64,000 nucleotides of DNA from Nostoc commune NIES-4072 (GTDB lineage: Bacteria; Cyanobacteriota; Cyanobacteriia; Cyanobacteriales; Nostocaceae), in assembly GCF_003113895.1 (NCBI RefSeq), contig NZ_BDUD01000001.1:6438792-6502791 (forward strand), given 5' to 3'. The notes below the pieces were generated by a model. It ran no database searches. It was not told where the DNA came from and was given only the letters and a program-made list of their open reading frames with translations. Shown here in pieces: positions 1 through 9,818 of the stretch. The translations under genes and the position numbers were made by a program. The first letter of the stretch is position 1. Each line of letters opens with the position of its first letter.

Positions 1-90
1 GAACAAGTTGCCGAAATTGAAGTACTAAGATTACCAGATTTAACCAAGCTCCCGACAAAAATTGCAGAAGAATTATGGAATGATGAATGA
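1..90 (+). CDS. 3' end of an unidentified protein (partial)
   Basis: An open frame enters from the left edge and stops with TGA at 88-90, giving about 29 residues that end in AEELWNDE. The piece is acidic and mixed helical, and too short to assign to a family. It is called a gene end because the frame is open from base 1 and is followed by a non-coding A/T-rich spacer before the next gene. Confidence 0.45.
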   Translation, partial: EQVAEIEVLRLPDLTKLPTKIAEELWNDE

Positions 91-333
91 TGATAGATGA
101 ATTTGGGAAAACCATCATTCATCGGAAAGTGGAAGGGATCTTACGCTTTTCTTGTTGTTCTGATAATAGCTTCTTAAATCCATAAGTAAAATACCTTTGT
201 TTTAATAGAAGTAATAGAGTTTTGTCTATAATATATAAAACTCATAGTCTCTAATGAGCATTGCTATAGCATTGGCAAGTGTTTAGTAATCTAGTTTTAT
301 ATCGATGAATAGCTATTTACAGGAGAACCACCT

Positions 334-1275
334 TTGAAGCAAGCGACGCTGCACCAGTTAAAGGTATTCGAGGCTGCGGCACGGCACAGTAGCTTTACTC
401 GCGCTGCTGAGGAATTGTTTCTCACTCAACCTACCGTTTCGATGCAGATCAAGCAACTCACAAAATCGGTAGGGTTGCCATTATTTGAGCAAGTAGGGAA
501 GCGGTTGTATCTCACCGAGGCAGGACGAGAATTATTTGCTACTTGTCGGCAGATTTTTGACAATATAGCCCAGTATGAAATGAAGGTAGCAGATTTAAAA
601 GGGCTAAAACAAGGACAATTACGTTTGGCAGTGATTACAACAGCAAAATATTTTATCCCACGTTTGTTAGGGCCGTTTTGCAAACTTTATCCAGGGATTG
701 ATATCTCTTTGCAAGTAACAAATCACGAACAAATCTTGGAACGGATGAGTAGTAATCTGGATGACTTATATATTATGAGCCAAATTCCAGACAATATGGA
801 TGTGACTTGTAAACCATTTTTAGAAAACCCTTTGATAGTTTTTGCACCAATTAATCATCCGTTATCCAAAGAAAAAAATATTCCGATTCAACGCCTATCT
901 AACGAACCTTTTATTATGCGGGAACCAGGTTCAGGAACTCGTCGCGCCGTCCAAAGTCTATTTGAAGAACAAGGGGTAACAGTAAAAGTCAAGCTAGAAT
1001 TGGGAAGTAACGAAGCAATTAAACAAGCGATTGTAGGTGGTTTAGGAATTTCTGTTTTATCCCGTCATACCTTACTATTAGACGCCTCAGAGTTTAGCAT
1101 TTTAGATGTACAACACTTTCCCATTGAGCGAAATTGGTATATGGTTTACCCATCTGGCAAGCAGTTGTCGATCGTCGCTCGTGCCTATTATGAATATCTA
1201 TTAGCTGCGGCAAAGAATTTTGTAGGGCAAAACACTGATACTGCTTCTAGTACGCTTGAACCAACTCACGGATAA
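334..1275 (+). CDS. LysR-family regulator (CbbR/CmpR/RbcR type)
   Basis: Predicted DNA-binding regulator of 313 residues. Residues 5-64 form the LysR winged helix-turn-helix (AARHSSFTRAAEELFLTQPTVS is its recognition core, interrupted here only by the reading limit), and about 90-295 is the effector-binding domain. The N-terminus strongly resembles the cyanobacterial CmpR/RbcR-type regulators that control inorganic carbon genes, but the target is not shown by the sequence. The start is TTG with AGGAGA about 8 nt upstream; no better ATG is in frame. The gene stands alone, co-directional with the next gene, and ends at a hairpin. A carbon-response role would fit the sbtAB locus 34 kb away, but that is inference. 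Confidence 0.85.
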   Translation: MKQATLHQLKVFEAAARHSSFTRAAEELFLTQPTVSMQIKQLTKSVGLPLFEQVGKRLYLTEAGRELFATCRQIFDNIAQYEMKVADLKGLKQGQLRLAVITTAKYFIPRLLGPFCKLYPGIDISLQVTNHEQILERMSSNLDDLYIMSQIPDNMDVTCKPFLENPLIVFAPINHPLSKEKNIPIQRLSNEPFIMREPGSGTRRAVQSLFEEQGVTVKVKLELGSNEAIKQAIVGGLGISVLSRHTLLLDASEFSILDVQHFPIERNWYMVYPSGKQLSIVARAYYEYLLAAAKNFVGQNTDTASSTLEPTHG

Positions 1276-1299
1276 TTCGTAATTTGTAATTACGAATTA
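1273..1299. repeat. 12-bp inverted repeat (TAATTCGTAATT hairpin)
   Basis: TAATTCGTAATT, a 3-nt loop (TGT), then AATTACGAATTA form a perfect hairpin overlapping the stop codon of the LysR gene. The sequence is built from the ATTACGA heptamer that is tandemly repeated at 34853-34880, so it belongs to a dispersed Nostoc-type repeat family. It may act as a weak terminator but lacks a U-tract. Confidence 0.7.
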
Positions 1300-1377
1300 C
1301 CTCAAGGGGTTGACAGCTAGACCGGGAAGCATTGACAATTAACCAGCAAAACCATTGAAAATGAGGGGAAACTAGCA

Positions 1378-3003
1378 GTGGTTAACCCGGAAATAACGTC
1401 TTGGCGCAAAACAGTACAAAGCGAGATTGTAGCTGTTACCGTGTATGCTGACAGAGCGTTAGTTACACGGCGGGGTGTAGTTGATTTAACAGGAATTGAA
1501 CAGGAACTAGTAATTACCCCAGTGCCAGAGATGGAAACTGAGTCTGTCAGGGTTAGTGGTACAGGTACGGTAGGGGTGCGAATGCTTGGAGTAAGTAGCG
1601 ATCGCATCTACACCACTGAACCTGTAGCGGAGCTTGCACATTTGACAAGGCAAATTCAGCAGTTAGAAGCAGAAAAACGCCACCTGCAAGCCCAAGTGGA
1701 TGCTTTAGCATTGCAGTCCAGTTTTATCGACGGATTGCGCGAAAAAACAGAGGAACCCTTTGCACAGAGTTTGTCTCGAAAAAATCTCAGCCTTAGCGAA
1801 ACTTTGGATTTTTTGAACTTTCTTGGAAGCCAGTATAGTGAGTATGCGATCGCATCTGGAGAGTGCAAAACTCAACAGCAGGAATTAGACAAACAACTGC
1901 AAGCACTCCACACCTCATTGCAAATAATCCAAACACCCCATCCTAAAGAGAGTTTTAGCTTAATTGTAGGAGTTGAAGTTGCAGGTGAAGGCGAGTTTGA
2001 GCTAGAAATATCATATTTGGTGAATCGCGCCAGTTGGACTCCGTTATATGACTTGCGCTTTAGCACCACCAGCGATATTGTCCATTTGAGCTACCTTGCA
2101 GAAATTACTCAAAGCACTGGCGAAGATTGGATTGGTGCAAATCTTACCCTTTCTACCGCTAAACCAGGATTAGGTACACTCCCACCCAAACTTGAACCCT
2201 GGTATATTGATGCTCCACGTCCACAAATGTTACGACAACGACGATTTTCTGCCCAGCCCCCACTGCTACCTCCTATAGCAGAACCGTCTGCTTCTACTGC
2301 TAGAGCAGATTGGCAAGAAGAAGACGAAGTTATAGAGGAAAGTCTTATCCCAGCAGAAACCGTTACCGCAGAAGTATCCAAAGAAGGGAGCGTAGTTACC
2401 TTTAAATTAAATAGTGGCGGTAACATTCCCAGTGACGGCGCACCTCATAAAACTACAATTTTCAATGATGATTATCCTTGTAGTTTCGATTATGTGGCAA
2501 TGCCACGCTTAGTAAGTTTTGCTTATCTGCAAGCTAATGTAAAAAATAATCCCAACGGTGCGACTCTGTTACCAGGCAAAGCGAATATTTTCCGCGACAA
2601 TGTTTTTATTGGGACAACTCAGTTAGAAAATATTGCACCTGGGCAAGAGTTCAAACTTAACTTAGGGATTGATGAAAGTTTTAAAATTGAGCGCGATTTA
2701 GTCGAACGTCTGGTAGACAAAAGATTGATTAGCAACCAGCGCCGGATTACTTATAGTTATCGGTTGTTCATTACTAACTTATTAGAGAAAGAAGTAAATC
2801 TAAAACTAACTGAACAATTACCAGTTAGTCGCAACGAGCAAATTAAAGTGCGTCTGAGCCGCAGCAATCCGCAAATTCAACTTGGTGAAATGGGAATTTT
2901 AGAATGGCAGTTAACTCTTCCACCCCAAGAGCGACGAGAGATACATTACCAGTTCATTATTGAACATCCACCTGAGTTAATGGTTGTTGGGTTAGATATT
3001 TAG
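1378..3003 (+). CDS. MuiA-like protein (DUF4140/DUF4139)
   Basis: 541-residue protein of the mucoidy-inhibitor A family. The N-terminal part (about 18-115, beginning VTVYADRALVTRRG) is DUF4140, followed by a heptad-rich helical stretch (about 85-180), and the C-terminal two thirds (about 195-535) is the beta-rich DUF4139 domain. No signal peptide is evident. The molecular function of the family is unknown; the name comes from an effect on mucoidy in enteric bacteria. The start is GTG with GAGGGG about 10 nt upstream. It lies about 100 bp after the LysR gene on the same strand, separated by a hairpin. Confidence 0.8.
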   Translation: MVNPEITSWRKTVQSEIVAVTVYADRALVTRRGVVDLTGIEQELVITPVPEMETESVRVSGTGTVGVRMLGVSSDRIYTTEPVAELAHLTRQIQQLEAEKRHLQAQVDALALQSSFIDGLREKTEEPFAQSLSRKNLSLSETLDFLNFLGSQYSEYAIASGECKTQQQELDKQLQALHTSLQIIQTPHPKESFSLIVGVEVAGEGEFELEISYLVNRASWTPLYDLRFSTTSDIVHLSYLAEITQSTGEDWIGANLTLSTAKPGLGTLPPKLEPWYIDAPRPQMLRQRRFSAQPPLLPPIAEPSASTARADWQEEDEVIEESLIPAETVTAEVSKEGSVVTFKLNSGGNIPSDGAPHKTTIFNDDYPCSFDYVAMPRLVSFAYLQANVKNNPNGATLLPGKANIFRDNVFIGTTQLENIAPGQEFKLNLGIDESFKIERDLVERLVDKRLISNQRRITYSYRLFITNLLEKEVNLKLTEQLPVSRNEQIKVRLSRSNPQIQLGEMGILEWQLTLPPQERREIHYQFIIEHPPELMVVGLDI

Positions 3004-3021
3004 CCTTTCAGCATATTAAAA

Positions 3022-4113
3022 CTAATCTTTATCAATCTTTAAATTAGCTGGAGTAATTGAAAAGTTGATTTGCCATTTTAGCTTAGATATATCACCTTGT
3101 AAGTATTCATAAATAGCCGTCGCTACATCAGAAGATCGATTGAGGGGTACAACATAATCGAACACCCTTGTCATCGCTTTCAGAGTTTCAGATGTCCATT
3201 CTCCATCTACTACAAGAACTGCAAGCAATTCCTTATTCTTGCCTTTCCAATTAATCGCTGAAAACATTTTGTCTTTTGCATATAGTGAAGCGTGTCTGGA
3301 AGATGACTTTCTCACCTCTATAAGAGCTTTTGGGAATTTTTCATCTGGAATAACAAAGTCGGCTCGGAAGTTATAAATAACACCCTCAAGATAGCTATAT
3401 TCAGACTCTAACTTATAAGGAACGTTAGCATCATCAAGAGCCTTAGCAACAATACGTTCAAGAAGTACTCTACCTACCAAATCACGGACAATACCCTCAA
3501 GAGTTGGTTCAATACTCTGCAAAATTTGTTGGCGAGTCATAGTCTGACCTGGCTTTCGTTTATTCAATATTTCAGCCAGTTTTTTAGCTGCTGGTTGTGA
3601 AATAGCATTATCCGATACATTACCAATTTGTTTTTTTAACGCCGCCTTACTTGTAATATTGGCAAGGCGTTGAAGAATCGGAAGCATATAGGAATTGCAT
3701 TGAATATAGTCAGCATCAAATTCTTCAAGTCCTTTTGTGATTATATACAGTTCATTTAAAAGATTTTCTACTCTGTTTCTTAGCTGAATGTACACACCTT
3801 TTGTAATTGCTGACTCTACATCAAAAGGGACAGCTTGCATCCGAAAAAGTTCTTGTACAACCTCTTGTGGACTAGCTTCGGTTGGGTCGAGTGAACTATC
3901 AAGACCACTGAGGATAATTAGTTTTTGTTCAAAAATCTGGATCTGTTCTGCCTGAATATTTGCGAAGCCACTAGTCTGCTTACTCAGTTCTAAGTAAATT
4001 TGGACATAGAGTGTCATTCCTTCCCTAGCAATCTGGTAAAGTGTATTACTGGTACTTAGTTCTGGTGAGCTATCAGCATCAAATTCGTCTTGCATGTATA
4101 TGAAATTCTCCAA
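3022..4113 (-). CDS. Putative type II restriction endonuclease
   Basis: 363-residue protein encoded directly downstream of a DNA methyltransferase, with a 35-bp overlap that suggests translational coupling. A candidate PD-(D/E)xK nuclease core is visible at D252 (RADFVIP) and E266-V-R268 (ALIEVRKS), with R or the next K in the usual lysine position. The N-terminal 200 residues are helical and unassigned. The methyltransferase neighbour is the main reason for the restriction call; no named enzyme is recognised. An internal ATG at residue 7 is an alternative start. The site recognised cannot be predicted. Confidence 0.6.
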   Translation of the reverse strand: MENFIYMQDEFDADSSPELSTSNTLYQIAREGMTLYVQIYLELSKQTSGFANIQAEQIQIFEQKLIILSGLDSSLDPTEASPQEVVQELFRMQAVPFDVESAITKGVYIQLRNRVENLLNELYIITKGLEEFDADYIQCNSYMLPILQRLANITSKAALKKQIGNVSDNAISQPAAKKLAEILNKRKPGQTMTRQQILQSIEPTLEGIVRDLVGRVLLERIVAKALDDANVPYKLESEYSYLEGVIYNFRADFVIPDEKFPKALIEVRKSSSRHASLYAKDKMFSAINWKGKNKELLAVLVVDGEWTSETLKAMTRVFDYVVPLNRSSDVATAIYEYLQGDISKLKWQINFSITPANLKIDKD

Positions 4114-5359
4114 GAGGTTTGTCGATACCTTGCCGTTTTTCTAAAACCCAGCGACTCCCTCGTGTCCGCAAGGTTTCGATTGTTAAAATCTCAAATCCAT
4201 TTTCTTCCATTATCTGAGATAATAATTTTTCCGTCTGGATATGAACTCCGTAAAGTGCTGCATCTGCTACAACAATATGAACGTGGCTCTGAGGTCGTAA
4301 AACCCTTTTTAATTCTTGAAATACTCGTTGCATTTGTCCAAAGTAAGGATATACAAGTAGGTAATAGTCTTTCTTGCCATTTCTCAGTTTTCTTTGTTGC
4401 TTAAGCTCATTAACTAGTGGTTGTAATGAAGATTGAACATTTGCTGATATAGCTTCTAGAAATATATTTTGATTCTGTTTGAGGTCACTTGGAGCAGTTG
4501 TGGTATTAACAATTAATCGCCGACGCACTCGTTCTGTAATCTCACGCCAGGAGCCAGCATAACGCCAAAAATAAAGTTGCATCCTTGTCATCTCAGCAAA
4601 GTCAAAATTGTTGAGATAAGGTGGTGAAGTGATGCATAGAGAACAGCTTTCATCTTTCAGAGTATTCATGGTTTCAGAACTAATAAAATGCAATTTTGCT
4701 CTTGGTTTAAACCTGTTTTCTAGTAATTTAATGTCGTCTCTAATATCATCACAAACTTTTTGGAGAGCAATTTGATATGGTGTTGATTTCTTCTGACTAG
4801 TAGGAGCTTTGTAAATTCCATCTGTTTGAGAGCCAGATGTGAGTTCAAGTACGCGAGAAATAATGAGACGATAAAGCGGACGGTCAGTAGGTCTAATTTG
4901 ATTTTCAAGCATAAGAGCAGATGCTAAAAGCCGCAATTCTTGCTCTGGGACAAGTTTTACTAAAAAAAGCGCAGCATCTGTTGTCCAAACTTCTGCAATA
5001 TCACTAGTATACGGTTCAATAAATCGACAAATTTTTTCGATGGTATCTATCTGCTGTGTGCAAGTAGGGGGGAATATTTTAGCAAGCGAAATATCGTAGA
5101 AAAAAGGGTGAGCCTCAAAACCAACAGAGGATATACCATGAAAGTTGGCCTGTACAAGGGAGGTAGATAAACCTGAAAATGGATCGATAAGCATCTCATC
5201 TACTGTTAAGCCAGATTCTTGAATGCACGAACTCACGAACTCTGGAGAAAAGCCAGCTATGAAGTTGAACCATCTGTGTATAGGATGACGATTTGTTGTC
5301 AGATTGGTTGGGAGCTTTTCTTTGGACGGTTCATACTCAAAAAGTCTGAGTTGTCTCAT
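4079..5359 (-). CDS. DNA methyltransferase (TSPPY type)
   Basis: 426-residue amino-methyltransferase. SAM-binding motif I is DPFSGLST (59-66), followed by a motif II-like GFEAHP near 80-85, and the catalytic motif IV is TSPPYLN (244-250), a form typical of N4-cytosine and some N6-adenine enzymes. The order is motif I first and motif IV later, with about 160 residues between them, which differs from the usual beta-class arrangement (IV before I). It pairs with the overlapping endonuclease-like gene, so a complete type II restriction-modification unit is the likely reading. The base modified is not decidable from sequence. Confidence 0.75.
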   Translation of the reverse strand: MRQLRLFEYEPSKEKLPTNLTTNRHPIHRWFNFIAGFSPEFVSSCIQESGLTVDEMLIDPFSGLSTSLVQANFHGISSVGFEAHPFFYDISLAKIFPPTCTQQIDTIEKICRFIEPYTSDIAEVWTTDAALFLVKLVPEQELRLLASALMLENQIRPTDRPLYRLIISRVLELTSGSQTDGIYKAPTSQKKSTPYQIALQKVCDDIRDDIKLLENRFKPRAKLHFISSETMNTLKDESCSLCITSPPYLNNFDFAEMTRMQLYFWRYAGSWREITERVRRRLIVNTTTAPSDLKQNQNIFLEAISANVQSSLQPLVNELKQQRKLRNGKKDYYLLVYPYFGQMQRVFQELKRVLRPQSHVHIVVADAALYGVHIQTEKLLSQIMEENGFEILTIETLRTRGSRWVLEKRQGIDKPLGEFHIHARRI

Positions 5360-5485
5360 TGATTCATGTTTATATGCTTATAGGAATACCTTATAATACC
5401 TGAGATATATACTGACAAACTGCTTGCTGCACGTCTACGCTCCTCACTGCTACGCTAAACTTATAGCACTGAGACACTTGCCATC

Positions 5486-6184
5486 ATGTCTGTCACTAAA
5501 GATTTTGAAGTCCCAAAAGATGTTATATTTCCGCCAGGGGATTTATATAGTGACGAACCGCCTTTGGAAACTGACTTGCATCGGCTACAAATGACACTGC
5601 TCATTCAATGCTTGGAGTGGTTGTGGCAAAATCGTAATGACTTTTATGCATCAGGTAATCTCACCATTTACTACAGTCCACGCCAGCGCAAATCAGAAAA
5701 CTTCCGAGGGCCAGATTTTTTTGTAGTACTAAGGACTGAACGCAAACCCCGTAAAAGCTGGGTTGTTTGGGAAGAAGATGGCAAATATCCCAATCTAATT
5801 ATAGAAATTCTCTCAAATAGCACAGGCGATACTGATAAGGGCTTAAAAAAAGAAATTTACCAAGATATCTTTCGCACACCAGATTACTTCTGGTTTGACC
5901 CAGAAACTTTAGAATTTGCAGGGTTTCATTTGCTTGATGGTGAATATCAACCACTAGAACCCAATCCCCAAGGCTGGTTGTGGAGTCAACAGCTAGGTTT
6001 ATATTTAGGTGTTTATCAAGAAAAGTTACGCTTTTTCACTCCTGAAGCAGAACTCGTTCCAACACCGGAAGAAGTTGCACAACAGGCTGAACAAGAAAAG
6101 CAACGCGCTGATCAAGAGAAGCAACGTAGCGATCGCTTGGCGGCAAAACTGCGAGAATTAAATATAGATCCAGATACTATTTAA
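5486..6184 (+). CDS. Uma2-family (DUF820) putative endonuclease
   Basis: 232-residue protein. Residues about 15-190 match the Uma2/DUF820 fold, with the typical segments RGPDFFVVL, WVVWEEDGKYPNLIIEILS and the PDYFWFDPETLEFAGFHL region. The E-I-L-S strand belongs to the PD-(D/E)xK-like core. The last 40 residues are a charged coiled coil (EQEKQRADQEKQRSDRL) with a short internal repeat, common in the cyanobacterial members. These genes are very numerous in Nostoc genomes and their physiological role is unknown. It is divergent from the methyltransferase gene. Confidence 0.8.
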   Translation: MSVTKDFEVPKDVIFPPGDLYSDEPPLETDLHRLQMTLLIQCLEWLWQNRNDFYASGNLTIYYSPRQRKSENFRGPDFFVVLRTERKPRKSWVVWEEDGKYPNLIIEILSNSTGDTDKGLKKEIYQDIFRTPDYFWFDPETLEFAGFHLLDGEYQPLEPNPQGWLWSQQLGLYLGVYQEKLRFFTPEAELVPTPEEVAQQAEQEKQRADQEKQRSDRLAAKLRELNIDPDTI

Positions 6185-6222
6185 CCATTGCGCTATTTTG
6201 CTTGAGCCTGTTGGCGCCAATG

Positions 6223-6423
6223 CTATGGATCTTCAGGAAAAACCCATTTTGGCGGTTCCGTCATTTTTTTACGCAAGCGTTCTTGTGCCAACTCCAACAT
6301 TTTGTCTAAGGGAGTCTCTTCAATAAATTTTGCAGTGGCCTCTCTAAACTCGATATTAGGGCATTTATCCCCTAAAACACACCCGTTAACACAGGCTACA
6401 GCGCAGTTAATTTTTTGCTCCAC
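6223..6423 (-). CDS. Small cysteine-containing protein
   Basis: 66 residues with four cysteines clustered at the N-terminus (NCAVACVNGCVLGDKCPN; spacing C-x3-C-x4-C-x5-C), then an acidic/basic helical tail ending in PPKWVFPEDP. The cluster looks suited to binding a metal or iron-sulfur centre, but no family is recognised. It is convergent with the Uma2 gene. The Cys pattern and well-formed C-terminus favour a real gene over a chance frame. Confidence 0.6.
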   Translation of the reverse strand: MEQKINCAVACVNGCVLGDKCPNIEFREATAKFIEETPLDKMLELAQERLRKKMTEPPKWVFPEDP

Positions 6424-6455
6424 AGTAAATTCCTCTTTCTAAAAGTTATGAGCAG

Positions 6456-6475
6456 AGACGCGATTAATCGCGTCT
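6456..6475. repeat. Dispersed palindrome, copy 1
   Basis: Perfect 20-bp palindrome AGACGCGATTAATCGCGTCT in the spacer upstream of mnmE. The same sequence recurs at 6621-6644 and 61840-61859. Confidence 0.85.
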
Positions 6476-6620
6476 GTACAGGAGTTATAATTTTCACCCC
6501 TAACTCTTTACTATCAGACATTCCCTCCAGGTAAATTTTACCTTGCCAGTTGCCATCCCATTAGTCTAAATACTTACCATTTAGAAAGTTATCAGTTATG
6601 AGTTATTATTTTGACTCTTA

Positions 6621-6644
6621 AGAGACGCGATTAATCGCGTCTCT
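6621..6644. repeat. Dispersed palindrome, copy 2
   Basis: A 24-bp perfect palindrome whose inner 20 bp are identical to the copy at 6456-6475. It sits 23 bp upstream of the mnmE start codon and so could affect mnmE expression. Confidence 0.85.
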
Positions 6645-6667
6645 CCTCACTCTTATAAAGGGCGCTC

Positions 6668-8086
6668 ATGTCAGAAGTTTTTGCTACTACTGGAACTATC
6701 GCTGCGATCGCTACTGCTGTTGTCCCTCAGCAGGGTAGTGTTGGTATTGTGCGGGTGTCTGGTTCCCAAGCAATGGCTCTAGCCCAAATTCTTTTTCATA
6801 CACCAGGGCGACAAGTTTGGGAAAGTCACCGGATTCTTTACGGTTACATTCGCCATCCCCAAACGCAACAACTGGTAGATGAAGCCCTATTGTTGATTAT
6901 GAAAGCACCCCGTTCTTACACCCGTGAAGATGTGGTGGAATTCCATTGCCACGGGGGAATTATGGCAGTGCAGCAGGTATTACAACTGTGTTTGGAAAAT
7001 GGCGCTAGACTAGCCCAACCCGGAGAATTTACTCTCCGCGCCTTTTTGAATGGGCGATTGGATCTAACTCAAGCCGAAGGTATTGCTGATTTAGTAGGAG
7101 CTAAATCGCCTCAAGCTGCCCAAACTGCTTTAGCTGGTTTACAGGGAAAATTAGCTCATCCGATCCGGCAGTTACGCGCCAACTGCTTAGATATTTTGGC
7201 AGAAATCGAGGCTCGAATTGATTTTGAGGAAGACCTGACTCCGTTGGATGATAAACTCATAATATCAGAAATTGAGAAAATTGCCGCAGAAATCACCAGG
7301 TTATTGGCAACCAAAGATAAAGGTGAGTTGCTACGCACAGGTTTAAAAGTGGCAATTGTGGGGCGTCCGAATGTGGGTAAGTCGAGCTTATTGAACGCTT
7401 GGAGCCAGAGCGATCGCGCCATCGTCACTGATTTACCCGGTACAACCCGCGATGTGGTGGAATCGCAGTTAGTTGTCGGGGGAATTCCCATACAAGTGCT
7501 TGATACAGCAGGGATTCGGGAAACAACAGACCAAGTGGAAAAAATTGGCGTCGAGCGATCGCGTCGTGCTGCCAATGCAGCTGATTTAGTCTTGCTTACC
7601 ATTGACGCTTCAACCGGTTGGACGGAAGGCGATCGAGAAATTTACGAACAGGTGCAACACCGTCCATTAATTCTAGTTATTAACAAAATCGATTTATTAG
7701 AAGAAGACGAAAGCAAAACTATTCAATCCCAAATCGTTCGACTGAGCGAAGTCGAAGTCCCAAATCTAAAATCTAAAATTGCCACAGCCGCAGCCCAAAA
7801 CCAAGGTATTGATGCTTTAGAAACAGCAATTTTAGAGATAGTTAAATCGGGAAAAGTCCAAGCTGCTGATATGGATTTAGCCATCAACCAAAGGCAAGCA
7901 GCAGCCTTAACTCAAGCGAAAATTTCTTTAGAACAAGTACAAGCAACAATTGCCCAGCAGTTACCTCTTGATTTCTGGACAATTGACTTACGAGGTGCGA
8001 TTCAAGCACTAGGAGAAATTACCGGAGAAGAGGTTACAGAATCCGTTTTAGATAAGATTTTTAGCAAATTTTGTATCGGAAAGTAA
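6668..8086 (+). CDS. mnmE: tRNA uridine-5-carboxymethylaminomethyl(34) GTPase MnmE
   Basis: 472-residue GTPase that, with MnmG, modifies uridine at the wobble position of certain tRNAs. The N-terminal formyl-THF-binding domain carries [16 protein letters not shown]. The inserted G domain has G1 GRPNVGKS (232-239), the switch I TTRD region (about 259-262), G3 DTAG (279-282) and G4 NKID (339-342). The C-terminus FCIGK holds the family's conserved cysteine. Length is normal for the family. It is preceded by two copies of a dispersed palindrome and is convergent with the efflux operon. Confidence 0.97.
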   Translation: MSEVFATTGTIAAIATAVVPQQGSVGIVRVSGSQAMALAQILFHTPGRQVWESHRILYGYIRHPQTQQLVDEALLLIMKAPRSYTREDVVEFHCHGGIMAVQQVLQLCLENGARLAQPGEFTLRAFLNGRLDLTQAEGIADLVGAKSPQAAQTALAGLQGKLAHPIRQLRANCLDILAEIEARIDFEEDLTPLDDKLIISEIEKIAAEITRLLATKDKGELLRTGLKVAIVGRPNVGKSSLLNAWSQSDRAIVTDLPGTTRDVVESQLVVGGIPIQVLDTAGIRETTDQVEKIGVERSRRAANAADLVLLTIDASTGWTEGDREIYEQVQHRPLILVINKIDLLEEDESKTIQSQIVRLSEVEVPNLKSKIATAAAQNQGIDALETAILEIVKSGKVQAADMDLAINQRQAAALTQAKISLEQVQATIAQQLPLDFWTIDLRGAIQALGEITGEEVTESVLDKIFSKFCIGK

Positions 8087-8138
8087 TTTAACTATAATAG
8101 ACTACTTCACAACAAGACTTTCAAAGTTTATAACCAAT

Positions 8139-9719
8139 TTAATGAGCAACAGCGCCACCAGTTGGCTTCACCTTTTTGAAGAATAAAACGGCAAGTCCAC
8201 TGACTAACAAAGCAATGCCAATAAAATAAAAACAATCGTTAAAAGCCATTACAAATGCTTCCCGGCGGACTATGTTAGATATGGCTGCGATCGCCTGATT
8301 TTGTGCTGTACTTAAATCTGCTCCTTTACTGACAAAATACTGCGTCATTTGGTCAATTCGCTGTTGAGTTTCTGGGTTATATAAAGATATTCCATCACCC
8401 AATCTATTCGAGTGAAATTGCTCTCTGTTTGCTAATAAAGTTGCTAAAGAAGCAATTCCGATAGAACCGCCCATATTCCGCATCATATTAAATAAACCAC
8501 TTGCCGAACCTGCTTCTTTTGGGCTTAATCCACCAGTGGCAATAGAACTAAGTGGCACCATAATTAGGGGTTGTCCCATTGCACGCACGAATTGCGACCA
8601 CCGTAATTGATCTAATCCTGTTTCATTAGTCATTCCAGAGTTCATAAATGCACTGATGGAAAACAAAGCCACACCAACAGCTACCATCAACCGCACATCA
8701 ATGCGTTGCATCAATTTGGGGATGAGGGGAATAATAAAGAGTTGAGGAATACCAGCCCAAATCAACACTTCACCAATTTGCAGGGCATTGTATTTTTGAA
8801 TTTGGGCAAGATACAAAGGTAAAATATAAATTGAACCATACAACCCTACACCCAACGACACATTTACAATACTGGCTAAACCAAAGTTACGTTTAGACAA
8901 AAGCCGTAGATTAATAAATGGTTGCTTTCGAGTTAATTCTATATAGAAAAATATCGCCAAAAAAATTACCGCAATCACACTTAAGCGGACAATCAACGCT
9001 GAACTAAACCAATCTTTGCGGCTACCTTCTTCTAAAACAACTTGTAGAGAACCTAACCCAATAGCCATCGCAATAATTCCCCACCAATCACCTTGTTTTA
9101 GTAAATTAATTTGGGGTTTTTCTTGCTTAATTCCATACCAAACACCAGCTAGCATTAATGCCCCTGGAATTACATTTATATAAAAGTTATATTCCCAACC
9201 AAAGTTTTCTGTTAACCAACCTCCTAATGTTGGGCCAATTGAAGGTGCAAAAACTGCACTAAACCCAAATGCAGCCAGCCCAACTGATTGCTTAGATTGG
9301 GGTAAAGTCGTTAATACAACTGTCATAGCAGTGGGAATTAATACTCCTCCGCTCAAACCTTGTAAGGCGCGAAAGAAAATCATGGAATTGAGATTCCACG
9401 ACCAAGCACAGCATATAGAAAAGAAAATAAATAGTGCAGTATTTACTAACAGATAACGTCGTAGAGAAAATACTCGTGATAACCATCCTGTTAGAGGAAT
9501 TACCACAATTTCTGCTACAAGATACGCTGTAGAAATCCAAGAACCTTCCTCTAGGGTTGCTCCTAAACTTGCTTGAATATCTTGCAGTGAAGCATTAGTT
9601 ATTTGAATATCTAATACTGCCATAAATGCACCAAGCATACTCGCTAATACACCAATCCAAGTTCTTAGCGGTACAGTCTCTGGTGGTGCTTGCTGACGAA
9701 CTACACCTGTATTAGCCAT
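8139..9719 (-). CDS. DHA2-family MFS drug efflux permease (EmrB-like)
   Basis: 526-residue inner-membrane pump of the 14-TM drug:H+ antiporter family. Typical features are the N-terminal LDIQITNASLQDIQ helix, the GSWISTAYLVAEIV segment and the GAFMAVL first helix. With the HlyD/EmrA-like adaptor at 11307-12761 it could form an EmrAB-type tripartite pump that needs a TolC channel; one such channel is at 16728-18659, though no link is shown. It is the last gene of the minus-strand MarR-headed operon. Confidence 0.9.
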   Translation of the reverse strand: MANTGVVRQQAPPETVPLRTWIGVLASMLGAFMAVLDIQITNASLQDIQASLGATLEEGSWISTAYLVAEIVVIPLTGWLSRVFSLRRYLLVNTALFIFFSICCAWSWNLNSMIFFRALQGLSGGVLIPTAMTVVLTTLPQSKQSVGLAAFGFSAVFAPSIGPTLGGWLTENFGWEYNFYINVIPGALMLAGVWYGIKQEKPQINLLKQGDWWGIIAMAIGLGSLQVVLEEGSRKDWFSSALIVRLSVIAVIFLAIFFYIELTRKQPFINLRLLSKRNFGLASIVNVSLGVGLYGSIYILPLYLAQIQKYNALQIGEVLIWAGIPQLFIIPLIPKLMQRIDVRLMVAVGVALFSISAFMNSGMTNETGLDQLRWSQFVRAMGQPLIMVPLSSIATGGLSPKEAGSASGLFNMMRNMGGSIGIASLATLLANREQFHSNRLGDGISLYNPETQQRIDQMTQYFVSKGADLSTAQNQAIAAISNIVRREAFVMAFNDCFYFIGIALLVSGLAVLFFKKVKPTGGAVAH

Positions 9720-9818
9720 AGTATTTTTCCTGTTTCAAAAAGTTGTAAAAAATCTCTTATTAAATCTTATTTATCTTTCTGTGCAAAGAAATTGAAATAT
9801 GATTTCTGCTCAAAATTT

